Assembly: GCF_904849725.1 (NCBI RefSeq)
Contig: NC_058522.1
Span: forward strand, 228,755,084 to 228,819,083
Direction of reading: 5' to 3'
DNA length: 64,000 bases
Origin: Hordeum vulgare subsp. vulgare
Taxonomy: Eukaryota; Streptophyta; Magnoliopsida; Poales; Poaceae
In this document: positions 1-12,061 of the stretch, in pieces
How positions within the stretch are numbered: the first letter of the stretch is position 1
Layout of the letters: every line of letters begins with the position of its first letter
Made by a program: the position numbers and the translations under genes
Notes under the pieces: generated by a model
Told to the model about the DNA's origin: nothing
Seen by the model: the letters and a program-made list of their open reading frames with translations, nothing else
Databases searched by the model: none

Positions 1-1847
1 AATGTTTGATCATGTCAAACATAGTGAAATTTAAATATTTCCTATATTCCATTTATAAAGAATTTATAAGAATTGACTTGTTCATTAATCTACATGTTTG
101 GGTTCTGTAATTGGTGAAAATGTCATGCGATGTAATGGAGTTACAGATTCCTTGAATTTTTCTGATACTTTTTCATATATAAATTATTTCCATTGGAGTT
201 ACAGATTAATTTCTATGAATTTTTGAAGTTTTAAACATTTCTGGAATTATTTCTAAACTGGAAAATACTTTTACTGCATCAACATAACATCAGCAGGTCC
301 ATCTGGCCGTTGAAAGTCAAACCTGACCAGTGGGACCCACTGGTCAGTGTCTCTCGTCAATTTTAGATTAGGATTAATCTTATTTAATTAATTAAACTCA
401 CTGGACCCACATGTCAGTGTCTTATTAATTTATCTGATTTAGTTTTATTATTTCTAAACTATCCAAAGGCTGCCCCACCCGTCAGTGTTCAGGCCAGCTG
501 AGATCCATCGGCGGCAAGGTCGTCCTCGCCGGCGGGGAGCCTCCGGCGAGCACTAGAACGTCGGGGGGCATCGGACCAGAAGAACGACACTTCTCCCGCG
601 GTTCCATTTATGCACTTAGCCGGGGCTGATCTGGCCGGAGATGACGCCGGCGACAAGCTTGGCGGCGGCCAAGGTTTGGGCGTCATCGAGGACATCGAAA
701 CAGAGGGAGTTACGCACGAGACTTAGCTCCTACGGCATCTACGCGATGGCCTGAAGCTGCTGGTGCCCTCAAAAGGACGAGCTGATCACCGGAGGGTTAC
801 CGGCGACGAGCTGCAGCGGCGGATCTTGTCGGGCTCCGGTGGAACTAGGCATAAACGAGGGGATCGACGGGGAGATCTTAGGGGAAATGACCGCATGCTC
901 ACGGGGAGTGCAGTGGTGGCGCTAGTTTGCTCGGGGACGGCCTGGAGAGGGAGAACATCGGCGCGATCTTCGGTGACCCGAGGAAGAAGACGACAGCTTC
1001 TCGTTGTTTCACTGCATCTGGGGGCCGGGCTCGTGGCTAGGGAGCTTCAGGGGGTTGCGGCGGAGCTAATGCGCGGCTCAGAAGGAAGAAGGGTCGGCTA
1101 GATCGACGGCGAGCTCGAGCTCTGCTCGGGCTCCAATGGCGGCAGAAGGAGGGAGGAGAGATCCGAGAGGAGGGGGGGAACTAGCGCTGGGAATGGATAG
1201 CCACGGGCTCAGGGAGCTTATCGCCGAGCTTCCCAGCGCGAAGCGGCGGCCAGGCAGGCGCACAGGTGTGTGGCCGCGCCGGAGTACGCGGCGGCCACCT
1301 GTTGCTCCTACTAGCGAGGTGGGAGACGACCGGAGGAGATGGGCTGGGCCGGCTAGGCGACAGGTAAGGGTTTTCCATTTTTTTCTGTTTTGTTTCTGTT
1401 GTAAATACTGAAATTGATTTACTAATTATTTCAGCTCCCAAATAAATTGTGAAAGCTATGTTAAGCTCCCTAGAATATTTGTTGGAATATTTCCAACCAT
1501 TTCCATAGTTTTCAACATTTTTGAAAATTTAAAGTTTCTGATTTCAAATTTAAAACTTGAAACCAGTAGCTTTTTGCATTTATTTAAAATGCTTAAAGTG
1601 TCAAGAAAATGGTTTTCTTCATTGCTCATTTACTTTCATGATTTATTAGAAAGTTTGAACTTTTCTTGAGGCCTATTTTGGGTTCATTGATTTTAACTAG
1701 TTTTGGGATTTCCTTTATTTGAATAAGTGGCTAGGGTTTGAGTTTTTCCTTCACCTCTTTCTTTGTTCTTGTTGAAAATTTCTTAGATGCAATGCAAAGA
1801 AGACATGAGCACAAGACTAACTTGCTTAAGGTGTCGGGGATGTGACA
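1..1847 (-). repeat. E1 3' LTR (left copy, partial)
   Basis: Matches 10181-12061 with few differences. The inner end is ...GGGATGTGACA at 1847, so on the minus strand the LTR begins TGTCACATCCC. The other end lies outside the window. The last codons of the pol reading frame (1783-1846) overlap this LTR. The small ORFs predicted at 489-1441 recur in the other LTR copy but have no recognisable domain, so I treat them as chance ORFs in GC-rich LTR sequence. Confidence 0.93.
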
Positions 1848-2694
1848 ACTCACCCCCACTCAAAAGAATCTCGTCCCGAGATTTAGAAGTCGTCGGGAAT
1901 AATGCAGGATACTCAAGTCGGAGACGATCCTCTCTTTCCCAAGTTGCCTCCTTTTCAGAATGATTTGACCATTGAACTTTAAGAAACTTGAGGTTTCGAC
2001 GTCGAGTGGTACGCTCAGCTTGATCAAGAATACGCGCGGGGTATTCTCGGTTTGAAAGGTTATCTTGGAGATCAAGCGTTTCGTGGTCCACTTCACGGAA
2101 AGGATCCGAAAAGCAACGCCTGAGTTGCGAGACGTGGAAGACATCATGAACCTTGGAAAGATGCGGAGGAAGTTCCAACTGGTAGGCAACTTCTCCTCGC
2201 TTGGCAAGAATGTGAAAATGACCAATGTAACGAGGAGCCAACTTGCCCTTGATACCGAATCGATGGGTACCCTTCAAAGGTGTAACCCGAAGGTAAGCCT
2301 TCTCATCAACTTCAAAGGACACAGCCTTATGATGACGATCATATTGGCTCTTCTGACGAGACTGGGCTGTTTTCAACTTTTCACGAATAATGCGAACCTG
2401 CTCTTCTGCATCCTGGATCATGTCCCGGCCAAAGAGTTGCCTCTCTCCGGTTTCTGACCAATTAAGAGGTGTTCGACATGTTCGTCCATAGAGAACTTCA
2501 AAAGGAGCTCTGCCCAAGCTTGATTGGTAACTATTGTTATAAGCGAATTCACCGAATGGAAGGCACTTCTCCCAATTCATACCGAACGATATAACACAAG
2601 CTCGGAGCATATCTTCTAGGATTTGATTCACTCTTTCTACTTGACCACTTGATTGGGGATAGAAAGCAGTGCTAAAAGATAAGTGAGTCCCCAT
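1783..2694 (-). pseudogene. E1 integrase C-terminal half with chromodomain-like tail
   Basis: The 303-codon frame starts in the integrase core (HLSFSTAFYPQSSGQVERVNQ, with the catalytic Glu of the D,D-35-E triad in VERVNQ). It continues through the GPY/F-like region (GDE/LRVTPLKGTHRFG, KLAPRYIGHF) and ends in a chromodomain-like block (LKVQWSNHSEKEATWERE, then YPALF). In chromoviruses this tail directs integration towards particular chromatin. The frame does not stop before the polypurine tract and ends at 1783 inside the LTR. The upstream part of integrase is in other frames, so the protein cannot be made whole. Homology to Gypsy integrase is clear. Confidence 0.88.
1848..1860 (-). other. 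E1 polypurine tract
   Basis: On the minus strand AGTGGGGGTGAGT lies directly before the 3' LTR start TGTCACATCC. This is the expected place and composition for the plus-strand DNA primer of an LTR retrotransposon. It lies inside the open pol frame. Confidence 0.75.
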
Positions 2695-3014
2695 GGCATT
2701 CTGAAAACTTTCCCAAAAACGAGAAGTAAAGATACTTCCACGGTCCGAGTTAATCTCCAGGGGACACCATGAAGAGACACTATTCGGGAGATATATAACT
2801 ATGCTAGCTGGCTAGCTGTTATACTCTCACGAACGGGAAGAAAATGAGCCACCTTGGAAAGACGGTCAATGACCACAAAGATAGCATTATTTCCTTTCTT
2901 GGTATTGGGAAATACGGTAATGAAATCCATGCTAATTTTATCCCATTTCCATTCAGGAATAGCTAGAGGTTGAAGGGTTCCAGCAGGCCTTTGATGTTCT
3001 GCCTTAACTCGACG
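2695..3014 (-). pseudogene. E1 integrase catalytic core, broken
   Basis: The minus-strand translation shows KWDKISMDFIT and VVIDRLSKVAHFLPV, the region round the first catalytic Asp of a Gypsy integrase. A TAG stop follows ASQLA near 2810, and the frame shifts around GVPW near 2765, where the second catalytic Asp region (SDRG in relatives) appears in another frame. It links the zinc-binding domain upstream (3015-4097) to the C-terminal half downstream (1783-2694). No single frame spans it. Confidence 0.75.
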
Positions 3015-4097
3015 TCAAACTTCGCAGTTAGCAACGAACTCAGCAATTTCTCTCTTCATCCTAGTCCACCAGAACCTCTGGCGTAGGTCCTGATACATCT
3101 TAGTACTACCGGGATGAATGGTGAGAGGAGAATCATGAGCCTCCTTAAGGATCAATTGCCATAGACGTTTGCTCTTGGGAACCACTAAACGGTTCTGAAA
3201 GAACACAACACATTTCTCATTGATGGAGAAATCCCTAGCGTTACCGCTAGCGATATTCTCCTTGATCCGGGATATACCCTTATCATAAGCCTGCACGGCT
3301 ATGATTTGATCCCTAAGAGTAGGCTTCGCCACCAGGGTAGAAAGGAATCCTTGAGGAACAATATGAAGATTCAACTTCCGAAAGTCCTCATAGAGATGTG
3401 GTTGACCTTGTTGTAGCATCAAATTGTTACAATAAGATTTACGACTTAGTGCATCGGCCATAACATTGGCCTTACCCAGGGTGTAAGTTATCCCTAAGTC
3501 GTAATCCGAGATCAACTCAACCCACCGTCTTTGCCCAAGAATCAAATCCGGCTGGGTGAAGATATATTTCAAGCTTTGGTGATCAGTGAATATTTCGCAA
3601 CGATTACCCAAAAGGTAATGTCGCCAGGTTTTTAGTGCGTGGACTATAGCTGCAAGCTCAAGGTCATGTGTGGGATAATTATCCTCATGTGGACGCAACT
3701 GTCGAGATGCGTATGCGATCACATGACGATCTTGCATGAGAATGCAACCTAATCCTTGTCGCGAGGCGTCGCAATAGATAACGAAGTCCTTAGAAAAATT
3801 TAGTGGTAGCAACACAGGTGCGGAAGTCAGGCATCTTTTCAGTTCCTGAAAACTATGCTCACACTGTGGTGTCCACTCGAACTTTTTATCCTTGTTGAGG
3901 AGTTCAGTTAGAGGCTTTGCAACCTTGGAGAAATTCTCGACAAAGCAGCGACAATAGCTCGCTAGACCAAGAAAACTCCTAACTTGCTTAACCGATTCAG
4001 GTTGAGTCCAATCAAGGACAGCTTGAACTCTCTCGGGATTGACAGCAATACCCTTACCAAAGATTACGTGACCCAGATAGGTCACTTCTGGAACCAC
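3015..4097 (-). pseudogene. E1 RT thumb, RNase H and integrase zinc domain
   Basis: A 360-codon frame. Residues about 1-90 are the RT C-terminal/connection region ([26 protein letters not shown]). RNase H follows with [38 protein letters not shown] and [13 protein letters not shown], keeping the Asp-Glu-Asp-Asp acidic set. The last 60 residues are the integrase zinc domain ([12 protein letters not shown], then FVANCEV). The frame ends where the second zinc Cys would be: the codon is TGA, a nonsense change of that Cys. RNase H removes the RNA strand during reverse transcription. Confidence 0.9.
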
Positions 4098-4306
4098 AAT
4101 TCACATTTTGAAAACTTGGCATAAAGGCGATGCTCTCGAAGTTTCATCAATACCAGCCTTAGATGCTCGGCATGTTCTTGTTCGTTCTTCGAGTAGATGA
4201 GAATATCATCGAGGTATACCATGAGGAATTTATCCAAATACTCCATGAAGATTGAATTCATCAGACGAGAGAAGGTGGCTGGGGCATTGGATAAACCGAA
4301 GGACAT
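4082..4306 (-). pseudogene. E1 RT catalytic core fragment (YLDD)
   Basis: The frame contains [17 protein letters not shown] and [22 protein letters not shown], the fingers-palm region of Gypsy RT with the YxDD catalytic pair intact. It is separated from the upstream gag-PR-RT frame (4388-6205) by a break at about 4307-4390 and overlaps the downstream frame slightly, so indels have split RT into three pieces. The catalytic residues alone look usable; the protein is not. Confidence 0.88.
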
Positions 4307-4387
4307 GACGGTGTACTCGTATTGGCCATAACGAGTAACAAAAGCCGTTTTTGGAACGTCCCCATTCTTAATCTTGATTTGACGGTA

Positions 4388-6303
4388 TCACAACCTCAAA
4401 TCCATTTTGGAGAAGAGTGAGGATCCAGGGAGCTGATCGTACAGGTTGTTGATCCTTGGGAGCGGATACTTGTTCTTTATGGTGACCAGATTAACTGGTC
4501 GGTAATCTACAACCATCCGATCCGTTCCGTCTTTCTTCTTGACGAAGAGGACGGGGCAAGCCCAAGGAGAAGAGCTAGGACGAATGAAACCTTTGTTCAA
4601 GGCCTCATCTAATTGCTTCTTAAGTTCGGCTAGCTCTAGGGGTGCCATCTTATATGGTCTTCTGACTATTGGGGCAGTTCCCGGAACAAGATCTATCACG
4701 AACTCTACATCTCTGTCAGGTGGAATTCCTGGCAGTTCCTTTGCAAAAACATCCGGGAAGTCACGGACTACCGGAATGTCTTCAAGTTCCGGAAGAGGGT
4801 TGGCATTTAGGGAATAGAGTTGGCATTTGGCAACTCGAGTAGAGACATTTACTATCTCACCCGAGGGATGGGTAAGCTGGACATTTCTAGAATGAGTATC
4901 AATCTTGGCATAGTGAGCTGACATCCAGTCCATGCCCAAGATGATATTAATATCCGAAGATTTCAAGGCTATCAATGAGGCTAGAAAAACTAGCTTGTCT
5001 ACTAGAATTTCATTGTCATAGGTTATCCTAGAGGTTTGCCATTTACTACCAGGAGTTTGGACAACCAATGGAATTGGCATATCACAAAAATACATGTTAT
5101 GCAACTGTGCATAACTTTCTGAAATGAAGGAATGAGAAGACCCAGTGTCAAAGAGAACAGACGCTGGGTGATGATTAACAAGAAGCATACCCAGCATGAC
5201 GTCGGGATCCTCTGCAGCTTCTTCTGCTGACACATAGTTCACACGGCCACGTGCAGGAGTTGGCTTCACATAGTAAGCTTTGCCCGACTTGGCTTGCCCG
5301 ACGGATTTTCCGGGTTGCTTGGCACCCACATTTTGAGGACACTCACGGGAATAGTGCCCTGGTTCTCCACACTTGTAGCATATCACTTGGTTGGCACGTG
5401 GTGCAGCATTGCTAGCTGGACCACCATAAGCTTTTGCTGGAGGGTTGGCCTGATTCGTCTGAGGCGCCACGTAGGATGGCCTCGGAGTGTATCTTGGCGG
5501 CAGAGAACTGTTCGGAACCCACAGCCTGCATTTGGGAAACGCGGAACCAGAAGAAGAGCCAAAGTCACGGGAGTGCTTCCTCGTGGCTTCGAAGTCAGTA
5601 TGACCAGTCTCGGCACTGATCACTTTGTTGACCAGGGCTTGAAAGCTTGCACACTCATGGAGGCGCAGATCACGACAAAGCTCAGGGCTCAGACCCTTAC
5701 GGAATCTTGCTTGCTTCTTGGCGTCAGTAGACACCTCCTCTGTTGCATAGCGGGCGAGGTTACCGAACTCATGGCTATAGGCATCCACAGACAGCTTGCC
5801 CTGAGTGAAGGCACATAACTCCTCTCTCTTTCTGTCCATCAGGCCCTCTGGAATATGGTGCAGACGAAAAGCTGCACTGAAGTCTGCCCATGTGGCTACT
5901 GGTTTAGCGGGACGCATTGCTTCAAAGTTCTCCCACCACAGATTGGCGGGTCCCTCCAGGAAATACGCCGCAAAGGTCACCTTATCGGCCTCAAACACAT
6001 TCGCAGAGCGAATCTTGCGTGAGATGCTACACAGCCAGTCATCAGCGTCGAGGGGATCGACGGAATGATGAAACTTTGGAGGATCCAGCTTCACAAAGTC
6101 GTTCAGGGACACTGCAGCATTCCTATGCTGTCGAGCCGTATTCTGCTCAATACGCTCTAACAGTCGGTTGGTCTCCCTTTTGTTTCTCTCTGCCTCAAGC
6201 ATCACTTCCGCCAGAGAAGGCGGGTGAGGCAGGTCTTCCTGGACGCTTGACTACCCTCACCTTGCTCATGACCAGGGGCACGGTTCAACCTGGTGAACAC
6301 CAT
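4388..6303 (-). pseudogene. E1 gag, protease and start of RT
   Basis: The main open frame is 4388-6205 (605 codons). Gag capsid region is at about residues 30-200 ([26 protein letters not shown]). A CCHC knuckle [14 protein letters not shown] is near residue 275. An aspartic protease has [12 protein letters not shown] near 350 and IILGMDW near 425. RT begins with [21 protein letters not shown] near 545. No ATG suits 6205. A better start is the ATG at 6301-6303 (MVFTRLNRAPG), joined by a one-base frameshift near 6245. Gag forms the particle, and protease cuts the polyprotein. The 3' end breaks off at SKMDLRL. Confidence 0.9.
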
Positions 6304-6646
6304 CCTGACAAACAAACTCACAGCTTAGACCAATATCACATCAATACTAGCTATGGATTAAGAATGTACTGAACACACGGAATGCGGAAATGAATATCCG
6401 AACAGCATGGTAACAAGCAACTACTATATATACACCATGGTTCATACACACCCTTACATAGTTCAGTACAACCTTAACCGAAGAGCAAACTACTGAAATT
6501 ATGAAACTACTCATCGGAGGCTTACAAGCTTCCTATACATTATTTATCTAGGCCTCCGAAATTCATTTCACATCACAGGCATAATTCACAAGTCACGCAG
6601 GACTGTGAACTTACGGCTACTACCATACTATCCTTCCGCTCACAGC
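6304..6646. other. E1 spacer between upstream ORF and gag
   Basis: 343 bp without a recognisable gene. The corresponding spacer in E5 (40553-40913) is 361 bp. Nothing else seen. Confidence 0.6.
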
Positions 6647-7420
6647 TCAGGCAACCGCATAGAACATCTCATAGAGATTACCTCCATGACCTGGAAACTC
6701 AAACCGCGGATCAGGAAACACTCTAGCCTGAGATCCCTGGGATCCATAAGGACACGGATGTGGCCTTGGTCCCCTGACTCGTGGTACGAGGGGTCCCCGA
6801 AGATGTGTGACTCCTCCTATAGCTGGCCAGTCAACGTGGGCCGGAAGATGGGTCCTAACAGGGTTGAACATTTCCATTTCTCCATACCCTGCCTGGACTA
6901 CCGGTGCCAGCTGCGTCAAAGTCGTCCAAAGACGGGCATGGGTAGCATAAAGCTCCATGCGGAGAGCACGGGCATCCCTGTCTCTATTTTCTAGCATCTC
7001 AACAGTGAACTGCAGTAATGGATCCTCCATAGAAGAATCAAAATAGACTCCACTGAGGTATCCCTCTTCACCAGGCTGAGAGGTCGGAACATAGCAGAAC
7101 TCTGAATTCTACAGCAGTGCATGTCTCGCTCTCATAATGGTCAGCATTGAATAGGCAGCATCTTGTACTGCCATGTCAACAGTGACTCCCAACCCATAGG
7201 ACCAATGGATTGGCTCCTCAGCTCCAGGGTAGTCTGGAAATACCCTAACAGTGCAGATGTACTGGCTGTGGTTGAAGTCACGGTACTGTTCCTCCACTGT
7301 GTACTCGGGGTACCAGCGGTAACCGCACACCAACATCACCCTGACCAGCATGGCCGTATGACCCGGCACATCAATGCACCTGGTCAGACGTACCACCTGA
7401 CAAGAAGGACGGCCAGGCAT
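6647..7420 (-). pseudogene. E1 upstream ORF (pre-gag), one in-frame stop
   Basis: Minus-strand ATG at 7420 opens a frame of 103 codons, meets a TAG at 7109-7111, and then stays open in the same frame to 6647, about 257 codons in all. Residues about 35-95 have a pattern like a double-stranded-RNA-binding fold: PEYTVEEQY, then YICTVRVF, then a Gly-rich turn and DMAVQDAAYSML. After the stop there is a helix-rich stretch (QFTVEMLENRDRDARALRME) and a Pro/Arg-rich end. The function is unknown; the fold is a guess from hydrophobic spacing. E5 carries a similar ORF at the same place. The ATG directly follows a 3' splice-site-like TCTAATTTCAG. It may be an accessory protein of this Gypsy group. Confidence 0.65.
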
Positions 7421-7577
7421 CTGAAATTAGAGAGTAATGCAAAAGCATTAGAGCTCTGAATGCAAAATTGGGCAGCATAACGACTGTAAATGCTCAAAAA
7501 CAAATTTTGAGACAACCCAAAATGGAATAGCGTAACCACTCAACTATCAAGTTCAATCCTATGATCCTCAAACTTAC
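7421..7577 (-). other. Candidate leader intron of E1
   Basis: On the minus strand GTAAGT (7577-7572) is a consensus 5' splice site, and TCTAATTTCAG ends at 7421, directly before the ATG of the upstream ORF. The enclosed 157 bases are AT-rich by eye, as plant introns are. This is inferred only from sequence; no transcript evidence is available here. Confidence 0.4.
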
Positions 7578-7841
7578 TTCCTTTTTCCTAGGAATGAAAG
7601 AAACCCAAACATCTCTTGACCCGTAGTCCTATAATCTACCGATCAGAAACACGAGCCCAGAAGAAGATGAGTAACCTAGTCCTTAATTCCCGCAGAAAAG
7701 ACGAGGATGACTAGAATAGAATAACTTGAGAAGAGAACAAGAGTCCTACGTTCCCATCCACAAACAATTCCCTTATATATAACTAAAGCAATTCTAGACT
7801 CAACTTCGACCAGTTTGGCTTGGTAATCCTAAAGTCAGTCA

Positions 7842-7854
7842 GGCTCTGATACCA
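7842..7854 (-). other. E1 primer-binding site (tRNA-Met type)
   Basis: The minus strand reads TGGTATCAGAGCC, complementary to the 3' end of initiator tRNA-Met. It lies 4 bases downstream of the 5' LTR end at 7859. This fixes the element's orientation and the inner edge of the LTR. Confidence 0.92.
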
Positions 7855-7858
7855 ACGC

Positions 7859-10800
7859 TGTCGGGACCCCGATCCTAAGCCATAGGAATCCAGCCTGTAA
7901 CACATCGCATCCCTTTGCGGTCTCACGCACGGTTAACTCCACGGCTGCAGCCTTACCTTAGCCGGGACCGTTTGCGACTTTTGACTCACGTATGCAATAG
8001 TGTCGCTAGCATTCCAATGTCAAAGAACCCGGATCGACATGTCTAGTCATAAACCAAAGTGGCAGTACCGCACAAGGACAGGCATAAATGACCCAACAAA
8101 GCAGGTGCCGGTCACCAGCGAGTGTATACGAGTCGTAGCAAGCTACAAGGACTCCATTACATCGCGTGACATTTCCCCAAAGGGGACAGACATAGCAGGT
8201 AAGAAGGACACATGCCGGTCAACCAATGTGTCCGGAACAGTAGCGAACTACCATGGCTCGTTGGATCACAAAGGGGCATTTCCTTGTGAGAGTGCTACTA
8301 AAGTTCACGACTAGGTAATCGAGCCCCATACATATCAAGTACGACACACGTACGCATGGCATATCGATATGTATAGATACATCGATGGCATCAAAACATA
8401 ACCATAAACATACAAACTTTATTTAAGAGGCTCGGAAGAGCCACACACATAATATTACACATTAAGGGTCTCACGACCCATAATAGCAGTCATTCAGTTA
8501 CAAGCCAGCGGAAGAGTTTAAAACTGTCTGAGTACAGACAGGGCAACTAGAAGGCACATGGCCTGACTATACTACAGATCCAACGTAGGGCCAGATCATA
8601 GCTGGGACACCAGCTACTCGTCGTCGTCGATGTCTACGAAGAACCCTCCATTAGGGTCATTAGCAACCTCTGCAACATTTATTAAACAAACATGAGTACG
8701 AAGGTAATCAACAAGACTTTAGGATAACTATCTACTCATGCAAAGTATCAAGAACGTATTGTGGGGTTTCATGCGGAAAGCCAGCATTTGACTCGTGGCT
8801 AAACAACTTGCATTTTTAAATAATTTTGACAACTTGATTTCTCGCACACGAGTCCACTAACACCAAAACAATACACCATCGTGGAATCATTCCGTCTCCA
8901 TACGGAAATGCCGCCCACGACACTCACGCTTATCTTGACAATTTTATGAGTAGCCATTGAAGTTATCTATGAACAACATATGTCTCCAAGTAGTCCATAT
9001 CCGCGGACGCGGCTATTCGAATAGATCATAACCCTGCAGGGGTGTACTTCGTCACACATGCTCTCGCCACTTATCGCCATGTGCACGTCGTGCACCTCGG
9101 CAACCTTCAAGCGGAAGCCCGGCGAGGGAGTCGGCCACGACCGTTAACCACACTAGTACCTAGTCCAGGTTTATCGCCTATCTGAGAGTAACCCGTACGG
9201 AAGTCCGGCCGAGGTTTCCGCTACGGCCTCAAACGATGTGCGCAGGGTTGCCCAAGCCCACCATCCGGGTGCCACTTGGTACACCATGCCACTGCCTACC
9301 GCATCACGGCCCACCTCTCAGGTCAGCACCATGCACGGCCTCCAGCATTACTATAAACACCAGAAACTACTTGCAACTCCTGGACCGAGTACTAAGCGAT
9401 TAATAAGTCGAGAGGGTCAATTAAGTATCCCAACGTGTGGTAGTATCTAGTCTTGGATTACATACACGGAACTCAGTTCCTAAGGACGGTTCCAATGAAA
9501 CAACCCGCCATGTACTCCTACACAGCCTTTCACCGGTACCTTTACCAAATCAGGTTCAACACACAACCTTTGCCTACCGAACACAATTTCACAATTCTGT
9601 TCATCTCCTAGATGACAGGCCATACACAACTCTAAGCATAGCATGCATAGCAGGATAAGGCACATCATGGCTCAAGAAACTACCAGGTATGCTAGGTTGC
9701 AAGGTTCGGCTATTTACTGTGACAAAGATAGGTCATGCAAAGGAAGTGGGTTCAACTAATGTGGCAAAAGCAGTTGAAGCATTTGATCCTAATGCAACAA
9801 ATAAGTGCAGGAGCAAGAACAAGGGATTTATCGGGATGATAAAACATGGTTGCTTTCCCTGTTGCTCAGAGGAGGGACAATATCCGTCAGACGGATATTC
9901 GGTGGAATCCGGGGGAGCGGAGCCTACCGAAGGAAATGACAACAATAAATATCAAGCATATGCAATCAAGATGATGCATGAGCATGGCATGAGGATGCAA
10001 GGTGATATACTAATATAGTTAGCATAGATTAGGTTTGAATTGATTTGAATCAAATTCAGATATCACTTCAAACGGGGTATTCTCGGATACCGATTTAATT
10101 GATTCGACCTGATGCTCAGATCAACTTGATGTTAAAATGCATGGGACGTCATGTTAATTTGCTGGTTTTTTATTTGAACAATGTTTGATCATGTCAAACA
10201 TCGTGAAATTCAAATATTTCCTATATTCCATTTATAAAGTATTTATAAGAATTGACTTATTCATTAATCTACATGTTTGGGTTCTGTAACTTTTTCAAAC
10301 ATGTTTGAAAATAGCATATTCAGATTCCCTGAATTTTTCTGATACTTTTTCATATATAAATTATTTCCATTGGAGTTACAGATTAATTTCTATGAATTTT
10401 TGAAGTTTTAAACATTTCTAGAATTATTTCTAAACTGGAAAATACTTTTACTGCAACAACATGACATCAGCAGGTCCATCTGGCCGTTGAAAGTCAAACC
10501 TGACCAGTGGGACCCACTGGTCAGTGTCTCTGGTCAATTTTAGATTAGGATTAATCTTATTTAGTTAATTAAACTCACTGGAGCCACATGTCAGTGTCTT
10601 ATTAATTTATCTGATTTAGTTTTATTATTTCTAAATTGTCCAGAGGCTGGCCCCACCCGTCAGTGGCTCAGGCTAGCTGAGATCCACCGCGGCGAGGTCG
10701 TCCTCGTTGGCGGGGAGCCTCCGTCAAACACCAGAACGTCGACGGGCATCGGAAACGGCGCACAGGGACCAAACGTTGCGCGGAGAGCACCAGAAGAACG

Positions 10801-12061
10801 ACACTTCTCCCGCGGTTCCATTTCTGCACTTAGCCGGGGCTGATCTGGCCGGAGATGACGCCGATGACGAGCTTGGCGGCGGCCAAGGTTCGGGCCTCAT
10901 CGAGGTCATCGAAACAGAGGGAGTTGCGCACGGGACATAGCTCCTACGGCATCTACGCGACGGCCTGAAGCTGCTGGTGCACTCAGAAGGACGAGCTGAT
11001 CATCGGAGGGTTACCGGCGACGAGCTGCAGCGGCGGATCTTGTCGGGCTCCGGTGGAACTAGGCCTAGAGGAGGGGATCGACGGGGAGATCTTTGGGGAA
11101 ATGACCGCATGCTTACGGGGAGTGCAGTGGTGGCGCTAGTTTGCTCGGGGACGGCCTGGAGAGGGAGAACGTCGGCGGCGATCTTCGGTGACCCGAGGAA
11201 GAAGACGACAGCTTGTCATCGTTTCACTGCATTTGGGCGTCGGGCTCGTGGCTAGGGAGCTTCAGGAGGTTGCGGCGGAGCTAATGCGCGGCTCAGAAGG
11301 AAGAAGGGTCATCTAGATCGACGGCGAGCTCGAGCTCTGCTCGGGCTCCAATGGCGGCAGAAGGAGGGAGGAGAGATCCGAGAGGAGGGGGGGAACTGGC
11401 GCTGGGAATGTATAGCCACGGGCTCGGGGAGCTGATCCCCGAGCTTGCCTGCGCGAAGCGGTGGCCAGGCAGGCGCACAGGTGCGTGGCCGCGCCGGAGT
11501 ACGCGGCGGCACCTCCTGCTCCTACTAGCGAGGTGGGAGACGACCGGAGGAGATGGGTTGGGCCGGCTAGGCGATATGTAAGGGTTTCCCATTTTTTTCT
11601 ATTTTGTTTCTGTTTTAAATACTAAAATTGATTTACTAATTATTTCAGCTCCCAAATAAATTGTAAAAGCTATGTTAAGCACCCTAGAATATTTGTTGGA
11701 ATATTTCCAACCATTTCCAAAGTTTTCAACATTTTTGAAAATTTAAATTTTCTGATTTCAAATTTAAAACTTGAAACTAGTAGCTTTTTGCATTTATTTA
11801 AAATGCTTAAAGTGTCAAGAAAATGGTTTTCTTCATTGCTCATTTACTTTCATGATTTATCAGAAAGCTTGAACTTTTCTTGAGGCCTATTTTGGGTTCA
11901 TTGATTTTAACTAGTTTTGAGATTTCCTTTATTTGAAGAAGTGGCAAGGGTTTGAGTTTTTCCTTCACCTCTTTCTTTGTTCTTGTTGAAAATTTCTTAG
12001 ATGCAATGCAAAGAAGACATGAGCACAAGACTAACTTGCTTAAGGTGTCAGGGAAGTGACA
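7859..12061 (-). repeat. E1 5' LTR (complete, about 4.2 kb)
   Basis: Starts TGTCGGGACC at 7859 next to the PBS and ends ...GAAGTGACA at 12061, giving TGTC...GACA short inverted ends. The segment 10181-12061 duplicates the left LTR. The long region 7859-10180 holds no recognisable gene. About 4.2 kb is long for a Gypsy LTR and fits Tekay/Del-type elements. Transcription would run leftwards; I could not place a convincing TATA box. Confidence 0.93.

Larger units (their letters stand above)
1..12061 (-). mobile_element. E1: Ty3/Gypsy chromovirus, left end cut by window edge
   Basis: Two direct LTR copies (1-1847 and 7859-12061) flank a gag-pol read on the minus strand, so the right LTR is the 5' LTR. 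Domain order is gag, zinc knuckle, protease, RT, RNase H, integrase, chromodomain-like tail, which is the Ty3/Gypsy chromovirus order. Long LTRs, a tRNA-Met-type PBS and the tail sequence suggest the Tekay/Del clade (inference). An extra ORF lies between PBS and gag. The coding region has several stops and frameshifts, so this copy is dead. The right end abuts E2 LTR sequence at 12062 (next bases CCAAG); the matching left duplication is outside the window. The element was therefore inserted into the 5' LTR of E2. Confidence 0.93.

Noticed and set aside
489..1441. Overlapping ORFs in the E1 LTR (also at 10707-11592)
   Set aside because: They recur because the LTR is duplicated, open on both strands in GC-rich DNA, with no known domain and length changes between copies.
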